A stretch of 56,678 nucleotides of DNA from JBCBSS01 sp039819065 (lineage in GTDB: Bacteria; Bacteroidota; Bacteroidia; Cytophagales; Cyclobacteriaceae): NCBI GenBank assembly GCA_039819065.1, contig JBCBSS010000028.1:1-56678 (forward strand), given 5' to 3'. Positions 7,901-17,041 of this stretch are shown here, in pieces; the first letter of the stretch is position 1; each line of letters opens with the position of its first letter. A program made the position numbers and the translations under genes. The notes under the pieces were generated by a model. That model saw only the letters and a list, made by a program, of their open reading frames with translations, did no database searches and was not told the origin of the DNA.

Positions 7901-7953
7901 GCTTTCCCGGCCTTCGGTAGAATAGAGCAGGCTTGTAGTGGAGCCGGGGAAGC
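7901..7953. terminator. GC-rich hairpin after creD
   Basis: GCTTTCCCGGC (7901-7911) pairs with GCCGGGGAAGC (7943-7953), with one G-U pair, across 31 bases. It lies 18 bases after the creD stop. The following bases ACTTTCT are only weakly U-rich, so it may be a terminator or a REP-like element. Confidence 0.45.
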
Positions 7954-8086
7954 ACTTTCTAATCAAAAGATTACGATTATGAGAAACAAAGTAATTTTTC
8001 TGGCCAGTACTTTTAGGCTTATATTGCTAGATCGAAATGGCGGTGTACTGTTAAAAACCGTCATCAAAATTATGATCTCCAGGGCT

Positions 8087-8440
8087 ATGGAAGCCTTCAA
8101 GAAAAGGTTAGCAAGTTTTAGGCATGCATTCAGAGGTGTATTCCATGCCGCACGCACGGAGGCACATTTCAGGTTTCATTTATTAGCCGCTTTAGCGGTA
8201 GTAATAGCAGGTTTCTACTTTCAGGTATCCGCTCTAGAATGGTTGGCATTGTTAATATGTATCGGCTTGGTTTTAAGTGCGGAGCTGATCAACTCTGCCA
8301 TGGAGCGGCTGGTAGATTATGTTTCCCCCGAGCAAAGTGAAATGGCCAAAAGAGTGAAAGACCTATCGGCAGCGGCCGTACTGGTGCTATCCATCTTCTC
8401 CGCGATAGTGGGCCTGATCATATTCATCAATAAGTTATAA
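8087..8440 (+). CDS. dgkA: DgkA-type membrane lipid/undecaprenol kinase
   Basis: From ATG 8087 the protein has 117 residues, the usual family length, with the DgkA signature order: RLASFRHAFRGVFHAARTEAHFRFH, two hydrophobic helices, the ELINSAMERLVD motif containing the catalytic and Mg-binding glutamates, and a final helix. The enzyme phosphorylates diacylglycerol or undecaprenol in the inner membrane. The frame is open to an ATG at 7979, which would add 36 unlikely residues; ATG 8072 is another option. It is followed by an EEP-family gene 22 bases downstream, possibly an operon. Confidence 0.85.
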   Translation: MEAFKKRLASFRHAFRGVFHAARTEAHFRFHLLAALAVVIAGFYFQVSALEWLALLICIGLVLSAELINSAMERLVDYVSPEQSEMAKRVKDLSAAAVLVLSIFSAIVGLIIFINKL

Positions 8441-8462
8441 TCACCAATTTCTTTCTGAACAT

Positions 8463-9389
8463 ATGAAAAGCATCGTTCAACGATATGGCTTATCGTTTCT
8501 CATTATGGTAACGGCTCTGATTTTCATTAGTCCTAACCGCCTTTTTGCCTTGAGTCTCATTCAATCCTTCGCTTTTCAGGCGATGATCTGTTACGTACTT
8601 TTGGCTTTCTTTCTTAGGGCCTTGAATAAGAAGCTTTCCGCTTATACAGCTGGTATCGCCGGCCTAGCCTTGTTTTTGTTTCTAAGCACCCACGTACACT
8701 TATCACCTAATTCGCAAGCCCAAAATCAAAGATTCAGCGTAGCACATTTCAACGTGTTGTTCCTCAACTTCAATCATGAGGACATAGCAATTAATGCAAT
8801 TAAATCCGGAGCAGATGTAGTGTCATTTCAGGAAGTTACTGCACCATTAGTATCCAGTCTAAAGCGCCGAATAGGGGATGTATATCCATATCATGAAGTC
8901 GTACATGGCGAAAATCCTTCCGAGGGTATTGCACTCTTTTCAAAATACCCGCTGCAAAATGTGAACGTGACATATTGGGGTGATATGCCTAATATCCTGG
9001 CTGATGTGGTAATCGATGACCAGCCTATACACCTAGTCGCTTCACATACCAAATCGCCTGTCTATCCGAGCCGCTACAATATGCGTAATCGACACATTAA
9101 ACAGATTACCGATTATGTTAAGGGTATCGATAAGCCTGTAGTGGCGATGGGAGATTACAATGCGGTACCATGGGATGTTCACATCAGAGAGCTTCAGAAG
9201 CAAGCTGGCTTGGAAGACAGCCGCCGTTCTTTGACCCCGACTTTCCCAGCGTGGATTCCCCCAGCGCAAATCCCAATTGATTATATTTTTTATTCTAATG
9301 AGTTAGAGTGTATCAGGTTTGATGCTATTCGGAGTGATTCATCTGACCACTTGGGCATAGTAGGCCGATATGATTTGAAGAAGGTATAA
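8463..9389 (+). CDS. Membrane-anchored endonuclease/exonuclease/phosphatase family protein
   Basis: The 308-residue protein has two to three N-terminal hydrophobic segments (about 8-25, 28-52, 60-78) and a C-terminal EEP domain. Visible catalytic residues are N97 (HFNVLF), E124 (SFQEVT), H195 (ASHTKSP), D231 and N233 (MGDYNA), and D295-H296 (SDHLG). The domain therefore looks intact and faces the periplasm or cytoplasm depending on helix count. The substrate may be nucleic acid, a phospholipid or a phosphoinositide-like ester. It ends 2 bases before the convergent SprF-like gene. Confidence 0.85.
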   Translation: MKSIVQRYGLSFLIMVTALIFISPNRLFALSLIQSFAFQAMICYVLLAFFLRALNKKLSAYTAGIAGLALFLFLSTHVHLSPNSQAQNQRFSVAHFNVLFLNFNHEDIAINAIKSGADVVSFQEVTAPLVSSLKRRIGDVYPYHEVVHGENPSEGIALFSKYPLQNVNVTYWGDMPNILADVVIDDQPIHLVASHTKSPVYPSRYNMRNRHIKQITDYVKGIDKPVVAMGDYNAVPWDVHIRELQKQAGLEDSRRSLTPTFPAWIPPAQIPIDYIFYSNELECIRFDAIRSDSSDHLGIVGRYDLKKV

Positions 9390-9391
9390 AC

Positions 9392-10561
9392 CTATCTCCT
9401 TCTTCGTCTGGAATACTTTTTGAAATTCTGGCGCTGTCTTTTCTTCACGTTGAAAGAGCCTTTTCTACGTTTTTGAGTCTGCAACTTTTTACTGCTATTG
9501 ATCCTGTAATTCGGAGACTTGAGATAGTTTCTTTTTAATCTCTTTTTAAGCGCTGAGTTGTTAATGTTTTTGGCTTTGGAATTAGCCCTAGTCAAGGTTT
9601 TCCTCCTGAAAGAAAGCGACTGGCTCATGATCTTCCTGGAGTTGCGGTACGACTTGTGCTGAGCCGCATCTCTGAAGTCATAGCGCAAGGTAATCTCCGA
9701 AGAATTACCCACGTTAGTCGCTATGTCGCCTCCAAACATTTCGTAGCTGTAACCAACCAAAAAGCGCTTCTGGAATCTGAGTGCTGCCGTCAGGTTGATG
9801 AGACTGCCCGTTCTATATGATCCACCCACAATAATGGCATCTTGAAAAATATAGAATAGACCGACATCTATTTGATTGGACTCTGGCGAAAGCTGTCTGA
9901 ATGTAACTGTGGGTTCTAAAAGATCGCGTCCTCCCGCTATTGGTAATTTAACATTCAAAAACCCAGAGTAGAATTCCGATATCTGATCCCCATCATTACT
10001 GAGGCCAGCAAAAGTGCGTAACCGATTGGCAGCTCCTCCAATATCGAAGTATTTGGAGCTATAGCTCAAGCCAAAAGAGAAATCCAGGTTATTACGTGCA
10101 TCTGCATTACCAAATATTAGCGGATCAGGTTGATCACTGTTTAATCCATCCAGCACATCCACCCTGGAAGGGTCGATCCTAAGGTTACTATACTCAGCGG
10201 AAACACCCATTGAAAAGGTGCTTTCGTCTGTGATTTTGATGTGATAAGCAAAGGCAGCATTGCCATAGATGTTATCGTAAACACCGATTCGTTCAGATAA
10301 CAGGTTTACGCCCACCCCAAATTTATGATAGCCAAAGGGTGTGTGGGCACTGATGAAGTTACTTCTTGGAGAGTCGTCTACACCTGACCAGAATTGACGA
10401 TGAGAAAAGGTAATAGAACCAAAATCGTTACCAGCGACCGACGGGTTATACAAAAAGGTATTCGTGAGCTTTTGAGTGAACAAAGGCAAGTCCTGTGCAG
10501 CAGCTTGAAGCCCCATACATATCAGGCCAATAATTGCTATAGCTTTTATTGTCTTTCTCAC
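9392..10561 (-). CDS. PorP/SprF-family T9SS-associated outer-membrane protein with basic tail
   Basis: The 389-residue protein has a signal peptide (1-22), the PorP/SprF start DLPLFTQKLTNTFLYNPSVAG and beta-barrel-like strands to about residue 300. PorP/SprF proteins act with giant T9SS cargo such as SprB at the cell surface. Residues 301-389 are unusual: 34 Lys/Arg, no Asp or Glu, ending in SRRRRR. The gene follows the giant type B cargo gene with a gap of only 4 bases, so the pair is co-transcribed. It is probably the dedicated outer-membrane partner of that cargo. Confidence 0.88.
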   Translation of the reverse strand: MRKTIKAIAIIGLICMGLQAAAQDLPLFTQKLTNTFLYNPSVAGNDFGSITFSHRQFWSGVDDSPRSNFISAHTPFGYHKFGVGVNLLSERIGVYDNIYGNAAFAYHIKITDESTFSMGVSAEYSNLRIDPSRVDVLDGLNSDQPDPLIFGNADARNNLDFSFGLSYSSKYFDIGGAANRLRTFAGLSNDGDQISEFYSGFLNVKLPIAGGRDLLEPTVTFRQLSPESNQIDVGLFYIFQDAIIVGGSYRTGSLINLTAALRFQKRFLVGYSYEMFGGDIATNVGNSSEITLRYDFRDAAQHKSYRNSRKIMSQSLSFRRKTLTRANSKAKNINNSALKKRLKRNYLKSPNYRINSSKKLQTQKRRKGSFNVKKRQRQNFKKYSRRRRR

Positions 10562-10565
10562 ATTG

Positions 10566-13500
10566 CTATTCTTTTATCACCGTTACTGTTCTACTGACTA
10601 CTTCATCGATATTAGGAAGCTTCACCACACACAAATAATTACCAGCCGGGATCAGATTACCCCCTATGCGTAAGTCCCAAGAGTTATCATAATCCTGAAA
10701 GCTCATTACTTCTACTCCCCACCGGTCAAGGAGCATGACTTCATTGCCTGGGAAACGATCAATACGTTCGATGAAAAGCACATCGTTCAAACCGTCATCA
10801 TTCGGCGTAACCACGTTCTTGATACTCACTATTTCAGATGCTATTACTGTTACAGTCGTCCTGACCTGGCCAACGCAACCAACATCATTGGTAAGTTCCA
10901 GTGATACCTGGAAGTCTCCTGTGCTTTCGTAAGTATGGGCCGGTGATATCTGAGTAGATGTATTTCCATCTCCAAAATCCCACAAGACATCACTAATGGT
11001 CGTATTGGATGTGAAAGAGAAGGTAGTTTCCAAACTCAAAATGATACCGTCTTCTGCTTGTATCTCAGCGGTAGGCGAGTCATTGACCGTTACATTGAAT
11101 GCGGGTGAAACTGTACCAGTACCACATTCATTTATACCCACTACCGTGACAGCACCGGATACAGCATCTTCGCCTACATTGACCGTTATGCTTTCTGAAT
11201 TGGTAGTGAAAGAACCGCCCTCAGCTGTAAAGCCAGCAGGGAATGACCACTCGTAAGAGGTGGCCCCATTGATAGCAGAGGTGGTGTACACAACCATGTT
11301 ATCTCCTACACAGACACTGTTTCTAGAATTACCTGCTATCGTTACAGCAGCGTCAGGAATGTTGGCCAAAGTAACAGTGACCGAGCCATTCATCTGGGTC
11401 AAGCAACTGCCTTCCGTCTCACCTGTAATTGTATATACTCCTGCCTCAGTCTGGGTTGGGAAATTCAACGCAGCGCCAGTACCTGTCAAAGGAGCCCCTA
11501 CAGTGTTTCCATCTCTTAGCAGTTGGTAACTGATCAAAGCCTCAGATCCGTCCAAGCCTATGGCAGCGCTATTGGTAGTGCCAGAGCAAATTACTGTTTC
11601 GCCGGTATTGGTGAGATTAAATGCCGCAGGTAGGCTTTCTACCGTCACTTCTACCGTGCCTGATAAGCCCGAAGCAGGGCAATTATTCACATCTGTAACT
11701 GTATTGAGAAAATAAAGCGTAGTCACAGTCGGGTTGACATTTATAGCGGTACCACTGACATAGTCATTTACTATTCCAAATTCCTGTAGATCCAAAGTGT
11801 AAGGGCCTATACCGCCGGTGATGTTTACCACCAAACTTGTGGATTCTCCTTCACAAATAACATCCCCACCAGAAAGCACAGCACTTGTAGCTGGCGTACT
11901 TACAGTTACAATAGCCGTTCCTGATATACCCAAGCTATTACAATTGTTAGCGTCAATCACCGAAACCAAATTATAGGTGGTATTGGTAGTAGGTGACACT
12001 GGAATGGGTTGACCCGAGATATAATTGGTAATGGTGCCTACGCCATTGTCTATTTGTAAAGTAAAAGGATCCGAGCCCCCAGTAATATCTACAATTAAAT
12101 CAGTCGATTCACCCTGGCAAATACCAGCGTCTCCGGATAGTATGGAAGCTGTCGCTGCTTGAGTAACGACCACAGTCGCATTGCCTGTCAAATTAACACC
12201 TGGGCAGCCACTGGCGTCAGTCAATGAGACAAGGCCATAAGTTGTAGTACTGCTTGGGTTTACCGGTATGGGGTCACCAGAATTATATCCACTTACTACA
12301 CCAACACCATTGTCGATTTCTATATCAAATGGACCAGTACCGCCGGTAACCGTCACACTTAAATTGGTGGTTTCTCCATTACAAATCGAGGCATCACCCG
12401 ATAGCGTTACCAAAGTAGGCGGAAAGGTTATGGTTACGGGAAGGACTGATAAACTACCTGAAAGATTGCAGTTGTTGGCGTCGGTCACAGAGGTAACTAC
12501 ATAGCTCAATGTGACAGTCGGAGTCACGGTAATATCATCCCCTGAGTTGTAATCATTGATAACGAACGGGGCAATACCATCATCAATGGTTATAGAATAA
12601 GGGGCAGTACCTCCAGTTATAGTCGCTGTTAAATTAGTGCTGGCTCCTGAGCAAACACTTGCGCTTCCTGCCAGTACTACCGCTGTGGGCGCCTGATTAA
12701 CCGTAATTTCTACTACATTGCCCACCTCTTGGCAGGGGCCTGAATCTACTACTCGTCTGAACCATATCGTTTGGGTCGTAGCACCGGAAAAGCTGTAGTT
12801 CTGTTGGTCGTTAGTGCCAGCCGCCGCAACAAATGGTCCTGTTGATCCTGTGTTACTACTCTCCCACAAAAAAGTAAATGATCCATTTCCTCCAGTTGGT
12901 GTAGTACCAATAAGGTCGGCAGGCACTTCGTTAGAGCATACAGTCTGATCGGCTGATATCGTGCCGGGGTCTAACGTCGGTATTTCATCAAGTGTTACAG
13001 CTGAGCGAGGGCCTATACAATTCCCATTGGTGTATTGGGCGTAATACGTACCAGCATCATCAGGAGTGAAAAGCTCTCCATTGACACCATCAAATACACC
13101 AGTAGCAAGGTTTCCTCCTGTGGGGGCATCAAACCATTCTACCGGTAAGCCTACATCCGACACTGCTATTTGAACCGTAGGGCTTCCTTCACAATATTCA
13201 TTGTTCACAATTCCAGCAGGTGCTGCGGGGATAGCACATGTTTCATGACCCTCTGTTAGGCCGGGTATTAGATAACATTGTCCATCAATATTGTAGGCAT
13301 AGATCCCAAAATGATAAACGGTACCATCATTAAGGCCCGAAACTGTGAAAGTATTGCCTGTTCCATCATAAACCACAAAATTTCCTGCTCCGAGATTATC
13401 CCCCGAACCAAAAGTAGCGTTGGCGGTATATGTAGTTCCAACAACAGGATCAACATCGGTAGGAGCGCCTTCTTTGGCGATGACCAATACGCGATCACCA

Positions 13501-16112
13501 TTCCCATTGGTCCAGGTCAGGTCAAAGAAGTTGGCATTAGTGTTAGAAAATATGAGCCCACTGGCTTGCGTGGTCGGAGGTGCGCATGGTGTAGCCACCG
13601 GCGTGCTTTGAATTGTACCTGTGTTACCCAAGGCATCTTCCGCGAAGTCATAAATGAAATAATTGGTATTGGGGTTAAGGCCGGTAATTGTCGAAGAGAA
13701 GTCAGTGCCGGTAGCCGTTACATTAATTGTCCCTGACGCTGGTGCTGTTGCACCAGAGGCGTCCTGCCCGCTCATGATATCAGTTACTGTGGGCATATTA
13801 GGGTCTTCTGTGACAATAAACTCTACAGTACCAATTTCGTCGAGATTGACGGTGTAATCGAAACCTGTGGGTACCAAGTTGTCCGTTGCATTACCATTGA
13901 ATGCAGGCGCTTCATCATCAAGATCGTAGGCCGGAAATTGAACGTTGGCGGTATATGCGTTTCCAGCAAGGTCTGTGAAATTAGCTGAGCCTCCAAGGCT
14001 TAAGGCGCCCTGACCTGTTCCTGTTATGCCTGTGATTACTACATTGTATTCACTGGCACTTATTGGAGTGACAAAAGGCCCAATAGATGAAACTAAAGAG
14101 CCTGATACAATTACGAAATTAAAATCGATCTCATCAAAATCCATGACACCTTCAGTGAACACAATGTCATAGGCCAATTGCCCATCGTTGCGCGGATTCG
14201 ATAATGTTTGCATAACCGTAGCGATGTCTGGTCGATTGGCATCCAGCAGGTCATTAGCTTGTGATATGGACCCATTAAAAATGGCTCCTGTTTCGCCTTC
14301 GCTATTTTGTAAAGCCAACCCGTTCACAGGGATATCATCTGAAGCTGCGTAATCCGTTCCCCCATCGGGCACAGTGAATGTAGCTGTATAGGTGGTATTA
14401 TTGACTCGCGTGAGACTGCCTAAATTGTATCCTCCAATATCACCGGATACGAGTGTGTAGGTATCTGTTTGATCATCATCTACGGTGATAGTTGCCGTAA
14501 CCACGTCCCCAATGATCATGGTGTTATCCGGAATAGATACGTTAGTGATGTTAGGGGGTAAAAAGTCTACTTGAGTAAGAAAACTGAGATCATTTTTATT
14601 GCTAATACCAGCATAAAAGTTTCCAAAAAGATCCGCAAATGCGGTTGAGGGTATAGTCACATAGTATTCTGTTCCTGGATCAAGAATAACAGTGGGTATA
14701 ATCAGTATATCTGAGGTAGACAAAAACCCAACTGCTGAAGAGGTTACATCAATACTTTCTATCAGTAAATCGTCAAAAAAACGTCTTAATTCTACAGAGC
14801 CGGCATTGATTAACATGTCCTCATTAAAAGACAGTATGATACCACTAAATGTAAGGTCTGGATTTATTCCGGTCGAGCCGTCGGCCGGAATGGAAGAAGA
14901 CAATATAGGAGGTGTTGTATCTTTAAGGGTATTGGCCGCAACCGTTGCACCCGTATTATTGGCAACATCAGTTAGAGAAAGGCTAACGGTTATAATGTCG
15001 TCATCCAAAGAAGAAACATCAATACCGGATATAGTTTGGGTACTCGTAGTGATTGTCCCACTTCCTGTGATCGGTGCAGTAAGTCCATTAGTGTCGTCAA
15101 TCGTATAATTATATGTTGCTCCAACCTCACCATTAAAAATGGTGAAAGAAAAGTTTGTCTGATTGGCTGTCGAAACGGGATCTGAATTGATAAGAAAAGA
15201 ATATCCAAATGGCGCAATAAAATCATTGGCTATGGCAATGTCTCGAATATCTGCACCTGGATTTGAAACAACCGTGGCAGACCCAACAGCACCATCGTAG
15301 TCCGTTCTTATAATCTGGTCATTGGCAGCATAATAAACCTGTTGAAAATTGATAGCAAGCGCAATACTATTAATTTCATTGCCACTCACAGCAATCGTAG
15401 TGGCGTTATTCCCATTAAGATCAGTGCGTATAATGCGATAATCATTAGAGGCAAAGCGATCGACTACGAAGACGTATTGATTAAATTCATCTATGGCAAT
15501 TTGTGTGGGCCCGGTATACGTTCTAATTAGCGTAACAAAATCCCCACTAAAATCTGTGGTTCGATACAATCTGTCGTTATCTGTGTTGATAACGTATACC
15601 AATTCATTGCCATCATCGACAGCGACACCACCGAAATTATCATTTCTTATGTTAACAGGTTCACTAAGATTGGCTATATCTAACTGAACGTCAAACCCAC
15701 CATCTCCATTGGTGTAAGGAATAAACTCTACTCCGCCATCAAACTGTGATACATAAAGCCCTTCAGCATTTGCGCTGGCTGAAATATCATTGTAACCCGC
15801 AAATGCGCCATTAGTAATCACAGTAGAAATGAAACCGCCAGTGGTTAGATCCACTTGAATAATGTCTTCAATCCCTCTGGTGTAAAACAGATAGTTGAAG
15901 CTTTCATCGACAGTCAAATAAAGTGGGTTTGAAAGGCCAGTCAAAAATGAGCTCGTTCCTCCAGTGGTTCCTCCACCGTTGATATTGGAGGTTCTTATTC
16001 GATTGTTATTGTTTTCTACCCAGAATAGCTGTTGGGCAGATACCGTATTGACCGCTCCGGAAAAAAGCGCTAAAAGAATTATGCTAACAAAATACCTTCT
16101 CAGATTGCCCAT
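10566..16112 (-). CDS. Giant T9SS-secreted surface protein with type B sorting domain
   Basis: The 1848-residue protein has a signal peptide (1-26), a beta-propeller-like N-terminal region (about 27-300) with repeated LYVSQFDGG/VYVINTDNDRLYRT-type blades, Ig-like or cadherin-like domains (about 300-850), a fibronectin-like stretch with LIFSNTNANFFDLTWTNGN, four tandem SprB-like repeats of about 88 residues, a PKD-like domain (VLWDFGDGNTSTQISPAHTY), and a C-terminal gliding-motility/CHU_C type B sorting domain beginning VVTPNDDGLNDVLFIERI. Such proteins are exported by the type IX system and displayed or released; functions include adhesion and gliding. The SprF-like gene follows directly. Confidence 0.9.
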   Translation of the reverse strand: MGNLRRYFVSIILLALFSGAVNTVSAQQLFWVENNNNRIRTSNINGGGTTGGTSSFLTGLSNPLYLTVDESFNYLFYTRGIEDIIQVDLTTGGFISTVITNGAFAGYNDISASANAEGLYVSQFDGGVEFIPYTNGDGGFDVQLDIANLSEPVNIRNDNFGGVAVDDGNELVYVINTDNDRLYRTTDFSGDFVTLIRTYTGPTQIAIDEFNQYVFVVDRFASNDYRIIRTDLNGNNATTIAVSGNEINSIALAINFQQVYYAANDQIIRTDYDGAVGSATVVSNPGADIRDIAIANDFIAPFGYSFLINSDPVSTANQTNFSFTIFNGEVGATYNYTIDDTNGLTAPITGSGTITTSTQTISGIDVSSLDDDIITVSLSLTDVANNTGATVAANTLKDTTPPILSSSIPADGSTGINPDLTFSGIILSFNEDMLINAGSVELRRFFDDLLIESIDVTSSAVGFLSTSDILIIPTVILDPGTEYYVTIPSTAFADLFGNFYAGISNKNDLSFLTQVDFLPPNITNVSIPDNTMIIGDVVTATITVDDDQTDTYTLVSGDIGGYNLGSLTRVNNTTYTATFTVPDGGTDYAASDDIPVNGLALQNSEGETGAIFNGSISQANDLLDANRPDIATVMQTLSNPRNDGQLAYDIVFTEGVMDFDEIDFNFVIVSGSLVSSIGPFVTPISASEYNVVITGITGTGQGALSLGGSANFTDLAGNAYTANVQFPAYDLDDEAPAFNGNATDNLVPTGFDYTVNLDEIGTVEFIVTEDPNMPTVTDIMSGQDASGATAPASGTINVTATGTDFSSTITGLNPNTNYFIYDFAEDALGNTGTIQSTPVATPCAPPTTQASGLIFSNTNANFFDLTWTNGNGDRVLVIAKEGAPTDVDPVVGTTYTANATFGSGDNLGAGNFVVYDGTGNTFTVSGLNDGTVYHFGIYAYNIDGQCYLIPGLTEGHETCAIPAAPAGIVNNEYCEGSPTVQIAVSDVGLPVEWFDAPTGGNLATGVFDGVNGELFTPDDAGTYYAQYTNGNCIGPRSAVTLDEIPTLDPGTISADQTVCSNEVPADLIGTTPTGGNGSFTFLWESSNTGSTGPFVAAAGTNDQQNYSFSGATTQTIWFRRVVDSGPCQEVGNVVEITVNQAPTAVVLAGSASVCSGASTNLTATITGGTAPYSITIDDGIAPFVINDYNSGDDITVTPTVTLSYVVTSVTDANNCNLSGSLSVLPVTITFPPTLVTLSGDASICNGETTNLSVTVTGGTGPFDIEIDNGVGVVSGYNSGDPIPVNPSSTTTYGLVSLTDASGCPGVNLTGNATVVVTQAATASILSGDAGICQGESTDLIVDITGGSDPFTLQIDNGVGTITNYISGQPIPVSPTTNTTYNLVSVIDANNCNSLGISGTAIVTVSTPATSAVLSGGDVICEGESTSLVVNITGGIGPYTLDLQEFGIVNDYVSGTAINVNPTVTTLYFLNTVTDVNNCPASGLSGTVEVTVESLPAAFNLTNTGETVICSGTTNSAAIGLDGSEALISYQLLRDGNTVGAPLTGTGAALNFPTQTEAGVYTITGETEGSCLTQMNGSVTVTLANIPDAAVTIAGNSRNSVCVGDNMVVYTTSAINGATSYEWSFPAGFTAEGGSFTTNSESITVNVGEDAVSGAVTVVGINECGTGTVSPAFNVTVNDSPTAEIQAEDGIILSLETTFSFTSNTTISDVLWDFGDGNTSTQISPAHTYESTGDFQVSLELTNDVGCVGQVRTTVTVIASEIVSIKNVVTPNDDGLNDVLFIERIDRFPGNEVMLLDRWGVEVMSFQDYDNSWDLRIGGNLIPAGNYLCVVKLPNIDEVVSRTVTVIKE
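11640..12685 (-). repeat. Four tandem SprB-like repeats within the giant cargo gene
   Basis: Reading on the minus strand, copies begin near 12680, 12415, 12150 and 11882, a period of about 265 bp. Each starts with a LSGDASICNGE-like segment, then a TGGTGPF-like turn, SGDPIPV-like strand and a TDASGC-like end. Copies are similar but clearly diverged at protein level. Confidence 0.7.
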
Positions 16113-16280
16113 ACGAATGTATGATTGACGTAAGAAATATAGTGTTTTTTAATATGAATTATCAAAATATAGTAACCCTTTCGGAACAATTTTAAGTTGT
16201 AGCCTTTCAAAAAGGTAAATATAGTAGCCTTGATTATCTATTAACTATGGTCTGCTTTGTGTTTTGGAGTAATTTCGTAT
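16113..16280. promoter_or_regulatory. Divergent promoter region
   Basis: The 168-base A/T-rich region separates the giant surface-protein gene (minus) from the YCII-like gene (plus) and must contain the promoters of both. I see no palindrome or strong consensus promoter. Confidence 0.4.
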
Positions 16281-16934
16281 ATGCACATCAGAAGATTTAT
16301 AGCAGCAGTTGTTGTCGCCCTTTTGTGTTTTTCACATTCCTCGGCCCAAGATAGGTACATGGCTACTTTCTTCAGACATAGTACCAATTGGGAAGGGTCG
16401 CAGGAATCAAGTGAGCGTGATTTAATTGAAAAGCACAAAACATTGGTAGATCAACTGACCAGTAAAGGTTGGGTAAAAGCTCAATTTAATCTTGAAAGCA
16501 AAGGTGAATTGTTGATTATCAAGGCTGAAAATATCAGTAGCGTGAGACAGCTGTTCAAAAGAGACCCCGCACTCAATGAAGGCTATTTAATCGCCGAAAT
16601 CACCCCTTGGGATTTACGTTATGGTACGCTTTGTGAAAAAAATAAAAATACTGCTCAACGTTATGTGTTGGCAAGATATGTATCCATTCTCACCAAAGAA
16701 TCCGTCAGAAGGGCATCTCAAGAATTTGAAGCGCATGACCAGTATTTGAATCAAATCAAAAAAACCGGAAACGTAGTGGCAGAGGGCATTTTTACCAATA
16801 GTGATGGTGGCCTTCTCGTCATGAAAGGTGATGTGGGCGATGCACTTATATTTTCCGATCCAGCAGTACAATCTGGGTTTTTGGAAGCTGAAATATTTAA
16901 CGTGGTACTTAAGAAAGGTTCAATATGCCAATAG
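16281..16934 (+). CDS. Exported protein with two YCII-like domains
   Basis: From ATG 16281 the protein has 217 residues with a signal peptide (MHIRRFIAAVVVALLCFSHSSAQ). The mature part looks like two tandem copies of a ferredoxin-like YCII-type unit: YMATFFRHS...HKTLVDQLTSKGWV...LLIIKAENISSVRQLFKRDPALNEGYL and RYVLARYVS...HDQYLNQIKKTGNV...LLVMKGDVGDALIFSDPAVQSGFL. YCII-domain proteins are usually single and cytoplasmic with unknown or oxygenase-like roles; an exported double version is unusual. The frame is open to 16257, but that start disrupts the signal peptide. Confidence 0.65.
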   Translation: MHIRRFIAAVVVALLCFSHSSAQDRYMATFFRHSTNWEGSQESSERDLIEKHKTLVDQLTSKGWVKAQFNLESKGELLIIKAENISSVRQLFKRDPALNEGYLIAEITPWDLRYGTLCEKNKNTAQRYVLARYVSILTKESVRRASQEFEAHDQYLNQIKKTGNVVAEGIFTNSDGGLLVMKGDVGDALIFSDPAVQSGFLEAEIFNVVLKKGSICQ

Positions 16935-17041
16935 CCGTACCCTACCCCAGGCAACTATAAAGGACACTAGCAAAAAAATACAAGTGACTTGATTGACTTA
17001 TCTCATACAGTCGCTAATTTAAAGCACCAAAATCTCGAAAA

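Noticed and set aside
10735..15687. Many plus-strand ORFs opposite the giant surface protein
   Set aside because: They are antisense shadows of a long beta-rich gene with low stop-codon density and have no independent features.
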